A DNA stretch of 64,000 nt from Paragyromitra xinjiangensis (Eukaryota; Ascomycota; Pezizomycetes; Pezizales; Discinaceae). The DNA lies in assembly GCA_038503065.1 (NCBI GenBank), contig JBCAMK010000004.1:757001-821000 (forward strand). Reading direction: 5' to 3'. This document shows, one piece after another, positions 12,701 to 24,118 of this stretch (position 1 is the stretch's first letter; the number at the start of each line of letters is the position of its first letter). A program made the translations under genes and the position numbers. Below the pieces are notes generated by a model. That model searched no databases. It saw nothing but the letters and a program-made list of their open reading frames with translations, and had not been told where the DNA came from.

Positions 12701-13943
12701 ATCTCAGGATAGCTGGTTGGGACCTCGCCCGAGATTCCATTGTGTGGGTTCGCACAGCGGCTTTTCCATTCCACCACCACCACCACCATCATCACCATCC
12801 CTATCCCCCGTCCTCCGTCCACCCCTCCCCCTCCTCTATCACAAGCCCTCACCAGCCAACCGACCCCCCCTCCTCTCCTTCAATCAATCATCCCCATCCA
12901 TAACCCATCACCAACATCATCTTCATTCAAGGGTCTCTATCCAGATTGAGCTCCTGCAACTACTTCTATTCTTTTGGGCATTCGAAGCTGCTCGCTGCCT
13001 TCTTCTGAACATTATTACCTTTTTGGTCCGTTGGCTGGTTGCTGCTGCTGTTGCTGCTGTTGGAAGGCTTTCTGCACGGCGCTGCAAGCTGAGAGGGTCG
13101 ATTTTTACCGGTTTCTACCCAGTCCAGGCCTCGTACTTACTCTCTTCATCCCCGTCCTCGCTGTGCGTCGCTGCGCTACTGCTGAACATCATCCACTTCT
13201 TCCTCTCGACAACTTATTGCTTTGGTGGTACCGTTACAGACATTACATAGTAACATACCCTTATTGTTTGTTCCTATCAGACACAAGACACACAATTTTC
13301 TCCTCCACCTTACCGTTTGTGCTCTGCTTCGTCTCACAAGACAGCAGCCAAGCAGAAGCGTTGCATTTGTCCAGACCTAAAGAACCCCAACAACCCCCCA
13401 GGAGGAAAAAAATTTCCTAGTCGCCGGCTGCTGCAATTGGGTCTGTTCCGCTTGCCCCTTCGCCCCGCGTTGAACTACAGGAGACACGATACTCCACCAA
13501 CAGTCCCGTGTTGTCTCCACCTTTCACGATCGATCATTCCTTGAGGCAAAAAAAGGTAGCTATCCACACTCCTCGCTCTCCCCACATCAACCAAGCGCGC
13601 TCTACTGGCCCGCTTGGTACGATCCATCGGTGCCCCGATTCTCGCTTCCAATACTATTTCTGGTGTGCTTGTGGGGCGTTCCCGACTTCATCGTGCCCCG
13701 CAAATACACGGCCACGGAAGGCTAACTATTCGGTATTGCTGCAGTCGCATTCCCGTCGTTAAAGGGTTCTATTTCCGACACAACGTCCCCCGCATTCTGC
13801 TTGCGATCTAGACCTGCTCCGTTGACCACCCCCCTGAATACACGATAAAGATATCTAGCCGGTTCAAATTTTTATTCTTTTTCGGGGCGCAATATTCACC
13901 CAACAAAGTACTGGATTTCGTATGAGCTATTGAGCTCACGGTT
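12701..13943 (+). promoter_or_regulatory. Pyrimidine-rich upstream/leader region of the C2H2 transcription factor
   Basis: From about 12760 to 13420 the plus strand is dominated by C and T, with CCACCAC, CTCCTCC and GCTGCTG runs, as is common for 5' leaders of regulatory genes in filamentous fungi. Several ATG-initiated short frames precede the main start, including a 177-codon frame at 12717-13250 whose product is only low-complexity proline, leucine and serine. If transcribed, these would act as upstream ORFs. No transcription start can be fixed from sequence alone, and CT-rich DNA also occurs in promoters. Confidence 0.4.
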
Positions 13944-16900
13944 ATGGGTTTGGAAGTTGAATCGCATCGCTCACACGATGGTTCGCAACTAGCAACATTG
14001 ACATCTGGAATTACCCGTATCGAAGACGCACAGCAACACCAACTCAGAGCCGGAAGTTATCAACAACCACTAATAGATCAACACGGTTATCAACCTAGTC
14101 ACCTTGAAGAAGGAATACATTCGATCTCGATGGCTGCAGGTGAAAATCACCAAGGTATGGGGCAATACCAACAACCTCACGAAGCTGGAGAGAAGCCGCG
14201 GGGGAGGGAAAGGAGTAGGGAGGGCATGGGAGAGGGAAATGGAACTTCTAGTCTGGGGGGGCCTCTGAGTAGTAACGCGGAACCCCAAACGCGGAAAAGG
14301 AGGAGGAGTAGGAAGGGACTAGACAAAAAATTTGAGTGCCCACAACAAGGATGTGGGAGGGCATATTCGAGGGCGGAGCATCTTTACCGACACCAACTGA
14401 ACCGTAAGGCTCCCTTGACAAATTTTAGAAATCATTCCTTGGGATAAATGGCCAGTTCGGGAGATTTGTTCTCTATATATATGAGGAGGAAAAAAGAAGG
14501 AAAGAGACAAATGCGTATCCTTTCCATCTTATGGTTGCGCTTTTTGCTTTTGCTTTAACAACGGGTGAATTTATTGAGGAGTAATTTCATTATCGTTAGA
14601 GAGAACAAACGGAGGGGCTTAGGGATATCGAACAGCAAGGAAGTGGATGCTGACGGTTGGCGGGACTCTCTAGATCAGCCGAAGCAAATATACTTTTGCG
14701 ATTTCCCCGATTGCAAGCGGTCATTCGTTCGGCAAGATCTATGCGCACGACATCGTGAGCGGCATACAAACCGAGGCTCTCAGCTCCAAAGGAAAGATAG
14801 TTTTCTTAATAATCCGGTTGGTGCAGCTGCGAGGACTATTCTCGATCGGAAGCATTCAATGACCCAAGGATCGTCCTCACCCGAATCCCCCACCGCTCTT
14901 AGTATTTCAATGGGGGCTGAAGTCGATTCACCAACAATGGCCCCGAATAGTCTCCACTCTGTGGGGCCTATGGATATGACAACTTCACCTGAGACCTCGA
15001 CAGCGACCTTGCCTGGCTCCTCTAGTGTGTCGACACCTGTAGGGGAAAATCGGTCAAAGATGCGGAAGATCTCAGCCGATCATTCGCACCCAGGCCAAAG
15101 AATGATGAATGGTATGGATGGAGGTAGTCAAGGGCAAGCAGGAAGAAAGTTCAGTGCGGATCATTCAAGGTCACAGCCAATGTCTGATATTTCTCTGATG
15201 GCAATGGACAACAGCCAAATGTACAACGGTGTGAATCACCAGAATCGCCAGGTGCCCCAGGGGAGTAGACCAACTCTTCAAACTTCGGTCGCGACCTCGA
15301 ATATGAACAACTTATCATTGCAATCACCCTTTTCTGCCTCGCCTGCATCGTCTGGGAACCCTTACTCTGCCCACCCAGCAAGCTCTGCATCTGTATCCAT
15401 CCCGGTCACTACAGCGGCGAGTTCTGGTCCGGGGACGTTTATTCCGCAAAACGGATTTGCGGCATTTTCCCTACCACAGCCAGCGTATCCAGGTCTGGGT
15501 CAGAATAGTGCACCGAATGCTGGGCACAACCAATATATCACTTCACCTCCTACGAGCTCATCATCTATGGATCATCCACACTCAACTGGTACGGCGACAA
15601 CGAGTGCAGGAGATTTTGACCCGTCCATCATACAATACACCATACCTATGTTTGGTGGAGATGGATACACTCGATCTCCAAACTGGATGGCTAACGATTT
15701 TGCGTCTTGGTTCTTTGATGATCCTTCTATGGGGATGAACTCGCAAAGGCAAAACCCAAACCCGAGCTATTCTGATAACCTTAACGCCATGTCACCCCAG
15801 GGGTATTACTTGGCAGGTCCTGACTTTACCACTGGATCGTTCTATCCTTCTCCTTTACCGCAACACCCAATGTCGGTTACTAGCCTCATAGCACCTCCGA
15901 GTCCACCACAGGAATCGCTACTGTCTGAGCACAGGCGACAGGAGTTGATAGACATTATCGATACATTCCCCGGGGTGGATGCACCTTTCGGCTCACGCTC
16001 CGGACAGTCCTTAAGTCAAAATGCTGACCAAGATGAAGGTCACATAATGAGTTTGTATATGATGCAATCCTACATTTCAGATTACTGGACGCACTTTCAT
16101 CCCCAGCTTCCTATCCTTCACCGACCAACGTTCTCTGCAGACAAGACGCCAAACTATCTCCTTTTGATGATTATTGCTATTGGAGCATCGATGGTGGACC
16201 ACAAAAAGGACCCTCAATTTGCGCAGCTAGCGGTCGAATTAGCTTCGATGCTGGCATGGAATCTCCGATGGCAGATTTTCGCAGATCCGGATTTCAGGCC
16301 TCCAGCAAAATTGTGGGTTTTTCAGGCTTTGCTTCTATTGGAGACGTTTGAGAAGATGTTTTCAACACGGCAACTCCATGAGCGTGCTCATATTCACCAT
16401 GCTACTACGCTCACTCTGATGAGGCGAGGATCGTCATTGACTGGAAGGTGTGCTTACGATTCCCCACAAAGCGGTCGTGATCTCAAATCCAACAGTGAAA
16501 ATGGCAGTATAATATTTTCTGGTCAGCCATCGGGCGCGAACACCACGGACGAATCTTGGAATCGATGGATCGTTAGTGAAGCGACTAGACGAGTAGCTTT
16601 TGCGGCTTTTGTGTTAGATTCGACACATGCGACAATGTTCGGACATTCGGCTGTAATGGTGGCACATGAAATGCGGCTGCAACTTCCGTGTGATGAGTGT
16701 TTGTGGGCGGCAACGAGTGGTCCTGAGGTTTCCAAGATCGAGCAGTCGCTGCTTCAAGCAGGGGTCAAACCAACGATCTTCCTCGAGGGCCTCAAGAAGA
16801 TTCTAAACGGACAGAACGTGCGGACGAATTCTTTTGGGCGAACTATTCTGATGGCTGGCTTATTGAGTGTAAGCTGGCACATGCATCAACGCGATCTCCA

Positions 16901-17756
16901 GGTTTCTTCCCTTGGAGTTGCATCACAGCTTGGAGGACAAGTCAAATGGCGTCAAGCATTGACCCGATCTTTTGACCACTGGAAGAAAGATTTTGACGGG
17001 GCCCTAGCAGGGATTCGAGCGACAGGGACCTCATTTGAGGGGATGGGTGCATACTTCGTCCCTTCAACTGAGGATGTAGAGCATGAGAATATCTTTGAAA
17101 GTAGGACTGTCCTACATCATCTGGCCCACATGTCGATGCACGTCGACATCGTCGATCTTCAGATCTTCGGTGGCGCCAAGCGTTTGCTGGGTCGAACCAT
17201 AACCCAAAACGATGCTCAACAAGCACGTCAACGGATGAAAAATTGGGCACCCAGTGCCAGAGCGAGAGATGCGACGTTTTATGCCCTTCGGTTTCTCAGC
17301 CAGGTTATGTTGCCGGAAGAACGAATGGATATGCCCTTTGATGACGATGACCAACCGGGAACGCCGGGTTCGAGAAAAATCTCCCGTGCAACTACAGGAG
17401 TACCGATTTATAACGCTCGAGACGACCATCTCCTCAATCGGCCGTGGGTACTGTATTACGCTTGTTTGGTTGTTTGGTCTTACGGATTTGCTCTGGAAGG
17501 TTGTCTTGCACCACCAATTCGGATGCCGACCACACGGGCGGAGAAGTATCAAGATATGAGGCTATTTCTGAATCGCGTAGGGGGTGTACGTACACCAGAT
17601 GAGTTGGCAGGCGTGGCGGGGAAAAACGCTTGTTTGGGGCTGGTCTTGACTTTGCAGGAGATGTTCAGCAACTCAAATTGGGAACTTCTGATCGAGGCAT
17701 CACGGCTGCTGAACCAGTGCCTTGGTATCTTGACCGGTGAGATTCCGGTCATGTAG
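13944..17756 (+). CDS. C2H2 zinc-finger transcription factor with Fungal_trans domain
   Basis: Two exons (13944-14403 and 14674-17756) around a 270-bp intron encode 1,180 residues. The intron splits the first zinc finger. Choosing the acceptor CTCTCTAG restores HQLNHQPKQIYFCDF and gives two ideal C-X4-C-X12-H-X3-H fingers (C132/C137/H150/H154 and C162/C167/H180/H184). A basic RKRRRSRKG stretch just before them may be a nuclear signal. Residues about 190-560 are Ser/Pro/Gln-rich and disordered-looking. From about residue 610 the sequence follows the Fungal_trans (PF04082-type) middle homology region, including HPQLPILHRPTF and LLLMIIAIGA. Paired C2H2 fingers plus this domain define a fungal regulator class that includes S. 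pombe klf1. Target genes cannot be inferred. No neighbouring pathway genes suggest a cluster role. Confidence 0.9.
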
Positions 17757-20414
17757 TCGGGTTTTTCCATTGGCGTGGTTTCATTCATTTTTCTTTACTT
17801 TTGGCTCTATTTTTATCCGTTTTGATTGGAATCACCTTATGGCGAAACTGTGCTCGTTTTCCTTTGTTCGGTCTGGGAGGAACAATCTGCTTTTTATTTA
17901 TCATTTATTCACATACCTCTCTATCCAGATCTTCAGCGTTTATATTATTACATATATTTAGTATATATGTTTAACTTCTTTTTTGTTCGTTTGTTTAGTT
18001 TTTGGTTTTGGGCATATGCGATGGTCTTTATATTTTTACTACTACTCATCGTTGTTCTGCTATCGTGCCACCTCTTGCAAATTTCTGTCTTTCCGGCGTC
18101 ATACCTTGCTCGTTCCTTGTGCGGATTTTTATTTTATGTCTATCGTTCTGCGTGAAGATCGGGGACAACAGGTGCTTGGGTTTTTTTGTTTTCCATTTTT
18201 GTTTGGTCGGGAGTAAAAAGATACCAAAGGGAAATTTTTGTTGTATTTTTTGATGGACAGTCAGTCGTTGTATGCTAGTTGTATGGGGGTTCGTTGGTGC
18301 TTTTTAGCATTTTTTTTATTTTTATTTCATGTGGAAGGGGGTGGGGTGTTCTTTTGTTGGTTTTTTTTGTGATTCTATGGCATCTGGGGTTTCCTGTTCT
18401 TATCACTTCTTTTTATGTGTGGTCATTGGTATGTGGTCCTTTCTGTCTGGGTCGATCTGGAAACAGGGGGGAGCTCATCTCATCGATCGTCAATTTTGGC
18501 TTTCGTTCGATTGATAGCGGGTTTTCTTTACTTTTCTTTCTGCTTTTTGCTGTTTGTAACAGAAAAAACTATCTTCGTTTCTGTCGTGGTTGTTAGGTTG
18601 GTGTATGACGGTATGTTAACCACGTCTTGATGGTGGGGCTAAAGGTGAGGGGGGGATAACCACGAATAAGTTTGTTTTTTTTAAAGTCTATTTTGTATGG
18701 ACCGTGTGATGTCACCTTTAAACGATCTGCCCTCTTAGATGCTCTCGTAGACTATAAACCAACCAAAAAATTCACCGAGGCTCACCGCGAAATCGGTGAG
18801 GAGAGGAAAGGGAATTGAGGTGGAGCCCGTTATGTGGTGTCCCAAGAACCATGTTTCCTGTGACGGTGGCCCGGGATAGCTGCAATTGGCCATGTTCTGA
18901 GATTATCTCGATCCTTGAACATTAGGGAATTTTGTATATTCAGAGGATAAGCTGCATATGTGGTTTCCCGCCAATATGCGGTGACGCAATTGAGGGGGGG
19001 CTTGCATCACGCATCGCAATAATAGAAAAGAAAAGAAAAAAAGGAACAAAAGAAGGAAATAATGGAAACAGGGGTGAAACCCAAGTCCCGAGAAATACTG
19101 ATGCCGCCAACCGTAGCTGGGAGAAGGTTCCTGCGCCTGAGATCTTAGATACCAGGTGCTCAGACGGCAATAGTCTATCGCCCCAACAGCTGTTGGTAAA
19201 TTGTTACGATCTATAGCTGTTACTAGGTCCGGTTTAGGGATGTCCTGCCACGGTGTTCAGAGGGAGTATTAGTTGGTGATGTCCAACACTGCACTACACT
19301 ACACTACTACTAATGGCGCTCACCGCTCCTAGAGAAAAGCACCTTATTGTCATGGAAAGTCACTCGGGAGCCTGCCTCTCGGTCCGCTTTGTGAGATTAT
19401 CTCCATGCATCATCGATGTTCGCACTGTTGGGATGAGGCTGACAATTAAGTTAATTTGCAGGGCGTCGGGGGATCGGGTTGCTGCATAGGGTACCTAAGC
19501 TAGGCCACGGGAGGAGGGCAGCATTCCCGTGAGAGCGGATCCAGTGGGGATTCCAGGACAGGGGTCGGAGCCTCTGCCCGGTATCAGTTTTCGGGGAAGA
19601 ATCAGGGACCGTAAATGATAAATTGCATACGGCAGCACACAGAGGTCCACATGATGAAGAATACATATATTTATTTAATAATTATCTCCTCGAGACGGGG
19701 CGCCTTTCTCTTGGGGCAAGACGCCCGCCAATTCCCATCACATCGCTCCCCCCCATGTCGGGCGCACGGACTTCTCCCACATTACCGGTTTGCTGGAAGG
19801 AACCAGATCATCGGGACTTTGTTAGACCTGCGATGTGTGCAGCGGCACTGCAGCTTGCTGGCAGTCGAGGTGAAGCCTGCCAAACAGTGCAAAAGCAAAG
19901 GTTTGCCTTCGTGCCATGATATGTTTCGCAAATCAGCCCTTCCCTCTCTCGTCAGGCCACATGTGCCTCAGGATCGGGAAGAACGAAAAGGAGAAGAAAA
20001 GGAAAAATAAGAAAAAAACACAGCGTGGAGCACCAGGAAGAACACACATCATGGTCTACGAAATAAAGGAGGAAAGAGAAAATAACTGACAAGCATAACA
20101 AGCATGAACGGAGAGGGGTTCGAGCGCGGGGGGCGGACAGGATCAAAGACAGATTTCATATATAACCCGCCTAAGGTTCCATTCCCTCGGGGAGAGCCAG
20201 CAAATCCTCAACCACTCCCTCGGAATCCTATATATTCCTATCTACCGCCGCAGTGAACTATTAAACTGCCGCGTTGTGCACCAAGAAGTATTAAGTCCAC
20301 ATATTCTACCTGCTATTCGACACCACTACCCCCAAGCGCCCTTTAGTTATTTACCTGTGCTATATCCACCTTCCATTCAGTCAGGAACGCATACAAGTAG
20401 GGTTATCAGCCACA
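17757..20414. other. Intergenic: T-rich 3' region then unremarkable DNA
   Basis: About 17760-18600 is strikingly T-rich on the plus strand, as expected for a 3' UTR of the transcription factor. The open frames there are Phe/Leu low complexity. From 18700 to 20150 no coding signal is recognised. A short hairpin CTCACCG...CGGTGAG lies near 18783 and an ACTAC microsatellite near 19290. At about 20158 and 20229 there are TATATA-type sequences that could serve the methyltransferase promoter. Confidence 0.45.
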
Positions 20415-22159
20415 ATGGCGAGGTTCTTAGAAACTCAGTACTTCCACGAGAGCCATGATATCGAATGTGATTCCAAAGTATGTTTCCTTTTCCCACCTCC
20501 TCACCTCTTATGTCTGGAGCCACAAGTCCGTAGTCTCGTTTCTTCCCATCCAACCTACATTGTTCCCACGTGTGTGTATGTTGCCGCGTTGTCGTGTACC
20601 TGGGCCAATGAGCGCCGGCTTCTTCCGTTGCTGATTGGAAAACGATCACAGTCCGACACTGCAAGTGATGCATCATCAATATTCAGTGATCTGAGCCAAT
20701 CCTCTTCGATCTCATCCGCCGTTAGATCAAATTCGTCAATGTCTGGAGTCAGCAATTATCGCTTCGAACACAACAGGCGTTATCATGCATATCGTGATGG
20801 GAACTGGGTATTGCCTAATGATCAGGTAGGCTGCCAATCATTCTTGTCTGTGTTGGGGTAACTGACATGCGTCTGTAGCAAGAACAAGATCGTATGGATA
20901 TCGTTCATCAGATGATGTATCTATTGTAAGTTTGAATTTCAGGTTACTACGAGACTCATGTTCTAATCAAGTGGCCGTAGATTGGATAATGAACTCCATC
21001 TTTCGCCTCTAGAAAATCCGAGAAGGATTTTAGATATTGGCACTGGGACAGGTTTGTCTTCCATTGAACCCCATTTGCATGGTCTAGGAACATGCAGCTA
21101 ACCTTTGTACGTAAATAGGAATATGGGCGATAGAAATGGCCTTGTAAGGACTGCACCTTATACTTTAGTATCTAAACGATGCTAATTAAAAAACCAATAC
21201 AGCAAGTATCCGAATGCTCGGATTGTTGGTAATGATCTGTCACCAATCCAGGTCTCGCCACCAGCAAACTGCACTTTTGAAGTTGAAGATGCAGAATCGG
21301 ATTGGCTGTACCCTACGAATAACTTTGATTTCATCCATACGAGACAATTAGTAAGTAAACAACCGCTATGTTTCATCTGTGGGTAGCTATGCTAGCTCCC
21401 ATAGAAGTAGTAGTTTATACAGAGACTGACACGAGCCAAATAGTTAGGCGGCATTGCCAACTGGCCTCGATTCTTCTCACAAGCATATGCGTATGGTCTC
21501 CCTGTCCCTATCTCAAGATCCTCTCTCACAAACTTTAAAATAGACACGCGAGGCCAGGTGGATGGATAGAGATGCAAGAGGTCCTACTGGACCCACTTAC
21601 GGATGGTACCAACCCGTCCAGCGATCTACCTCTATTCCGAACTCTTCGGATGCTACGAGAAGCATCAAGAATCACCGGAAGAGAGTTCACCGTCGAAGTC
21701 AATACCTTCAAGAACCAAATGGCGAAAGCAGGCTTTACTGAAGTCGAGGAGACAAAAATTCAAATCCCTCTAGGTCCCTGGCACGCTGATCCTAATCAGA
21801 AAGAAATCGGAAGGTATTTTCTCGCATTGCGTCCCTACTTCCTTCAGTCCGGTTGCACGTGGGGATGTTTACTAAAGTTTTATAGATACAACATGCTATG
21901 TTTCCTGGAAGGGATAGAAGCATATACCTTAGCCTTATTCACTCGGGTACTGGGTATGGATGTTGAGGAAGTTCGGGATCTGCTGGCAAAATCATATGCA
22001 GACATCCGCAACAAGAAGCTCCGGATATACTTTTGGCTGTAAGTCGGGTCTCAGCTTCGGCAGACAAATGCCCCCCCCCCTTTCTGCATCGAAGAAGGGG
22101 TCGCTAACAAAACACACAGAGTTGTGGTTCGTGGACGTAAACCAAAGACTACCTGTTAG
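20415..22159 (+). CDS. LaeA-like SAM-dependent methyltransferase
   Basis: Ten exons join in frame to 345 residues: 20415-20477, 20652-20825, 20879-20925, 20981-21051, 21119-21143, 21203-21350, 21444-21490, 21544-21813, 21886-22038 and 22120-22159. The order of motifs is that of fungal class I (Rossmann) methyltransferases. A Ser-rich N-terminus is followed by FEHNRRYHAYRDGNWVLPND, then motif I ILDIGTGTGIWAIEMA (from residue 111), GNDLSPIQ, the DFIHTRQL segment, and ARPGGWIEMQE. The C-terminal region has EGIEAYTLALFTRVLG, which is highly typical of the family. Such enzymes include the secondary-metabolism regulator LaeA and many paralogues. Substrate and role cannot be told. Exon 1 (21 codons) is the least certain part. 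No biosynthetic core genes lie nearby. Confidence 0.87.
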
Positions 22160-24021
22160 AAATCACTATCCTTAAGATCGAGATTTGAACGAAAACGCTC
22201 AACATTATTTTTTTTATTTTTTTATTTTTGCTTTGTTTGTTTACACAAGTGGGTGGAGTTTTTTTTTCCCTTTTAGCACTAGATACCCGGTTTTTTTTTC
22301 TTATTTTATTTTTATCGGTTGCTTCTCTGTTTATTTGTCATTTACACTATGGGTGGCGCTTGTTGGGTATACATTTCATCGTACGTTTTTACGACCACCT
22401 TATCATTTCCATTATTATCTTACGACTTCAATATATTAAGTACGTATACTGTTACATATTTCCCCCAACTTAACGACTGAATATCATCATGTGCGCCTTT
22501 AACGGGAGATCATTCAAACATAAAATGTCAGTTCCCATAACTCCAGGTTAATCCATGTAGTTGATTATTTTATTTAGGTGGGGCAGAAACCCGCATGTGG
22601 TCTGGGGTGTTGATCTGAGCCAGAGAAAACGATCTTTCCGATCTAATTACCGACCCGATTGGATCCCGCAACGCTGCTGCCGACAAAAATAAAATAAGAA
22701 AGGCAGATGCGGTACCATGCTTCCGCACGACATATGTCCGACGGAGTAAGGTGCAGCAATAGTTTAAGGGGAGATCTTTGGTCCCACATCTATGAACGTG
22801 GGGGGTATTGCACGTGCACCCCCCCCAACAAAAAAAGCGGGATATTGCCGTCTAGGTTATTACATACTTGGAACTCCACGCAGAGCAGGTATCACAGGTA
22901 ATCGCCTAATAGGCGTTCTACTGGATAGAAGATCGGACGAACAGGCGTTCGCATGATGTACCTACAGATAGCATCTGGGCAGATTCGCCATACATCCTTG
23001 CAAATTCAGAGCATCAAGGTAGTATGCACCCCGCCCAATATATTACAGCCTGTATGCATGAATATATAACTTTGTACCATTCACTACTTTATGTGCAGGA
23101 TTCTATGGTCTTACAAAACTCGGGGAACGTCACTAACGTGCACATATAAAGGACGTTGGTTTAAGTTCTTGGTCTATTACGGACCAAACTGTCTCACAAT
23201 ATATAACTAATAACCTCCTGCGCTTCGTCACCAGCAGCTGCATGTAAATTGTAATAAAGTGCCAGGTGTTGTTACGCGACAACGGAATTCTGCTCGGGGA
23301 ACCCGAATGTGTGTTGCGAGCTGAACCGGCAACCATTTTCGGCACTTTCTCTTTTTCAAAAAAAAAGCCCGAAACGTTTCATAGCGAACGAGGAGATCGC
23401 TAAACATTTTCCTCTCACTAATCACTCTTGTGTAAGCTTATTTCGCGCAAAGAGGCCAAAACCGGCGATTAATCTCTTCTCGGTCGAATAAGTAGGTTAT
23501 ATAGTGGTTTCCCATATAAGCCTCCCTTTGTATACTTCGGCGCATTGCAAGACGAACCTTATGGACTGCAATTTCGAACCAACCACAGGAGAAATTAAAT
23601 AAAACGAGTGATGGTTCATGAACCCAAAATATAGTGTGATTGCCAAATGAAGATGGGCCTCGGGTTAGAAAAAACCCCGTCCAAAGTGTCTTGCCTTAGT
23701 TCCTACTTGCTTCGGTGAAAATTTTTGAACCAGACACCCAATGACTCACTGTGAAATTCGGGAAATGGATTGCGATACTGTAGACTCCCGCTTTGGCGTT
23801 CCGGTGGCTGAAGGTGCATACTCAACGATTACTAATTTGGCGCAGTTACTCGGGCTTCAAGGCCCAACAGGGATATCTTGGGTTGGGCTTCGCCTGGTGA
23901 GCAATTCCTGATCTGTGGAGTGGATACCGAGAGCACATGCACGATGAGGCATTGATCCATAAGATTACGTATTATAAATGAACGAGTTATATTTATAATT
24001 CGTTATCTATTTAACAATAAA
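22160..24021. other. Intergenic, no gene recognised
   Basis: The first 300 bases are T-rich, probably the 3' UTR of the methyltransferase. Beyond this only short frames occur. The phrase CTCGGGGAAC appears twice (near 23117 and 23297), and GGCGTTC is repeated near 22911 and 22943. Neither builds a longer repeat that I could follow. Confidence 0.45.
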
Positions 24022-24118
24022 GACACTGTGGTGGAGTGGTTAACACGTTCGCCTGCTATTCCTCGGAAAGCGAAAGCGGATGCCTTCGGGCGCGCGAGTT
24101 CGAATCTCGTCGGTGTCG
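24022..24118 (+). tRNA. tRNA-Ser(GCT) with intron
   Basis: The acceptor stem GACACTG pairs with CGGTGTC (one G-T pair) and is followed by discriminator G. The D-arm closes with GTG/CAC. The anticodon stem TTCGC is followed by loop CTGCTA, giving anticodon GCT. The T-arm is GCGAG-TTCGAAT-CTCGT. An intron follows A37. A 16-nt intron leaves 3' stem GCGGA and a canonical class II variable arm (GCC TTCG GGC). A 10-nt intron with 3' stem GCGAA is the alternative. A T-run at 24122-24129 can serve as the Pol III terminator. Confidence 0.93.

Noticed and set aside
12717..13250. 177-codon frame in the CT-rich region as a gene
   Set aside because: The product is proline/leucine/serine low complexity arising from CT-rich DNA. 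It better fits a leader with upstream ORFs.
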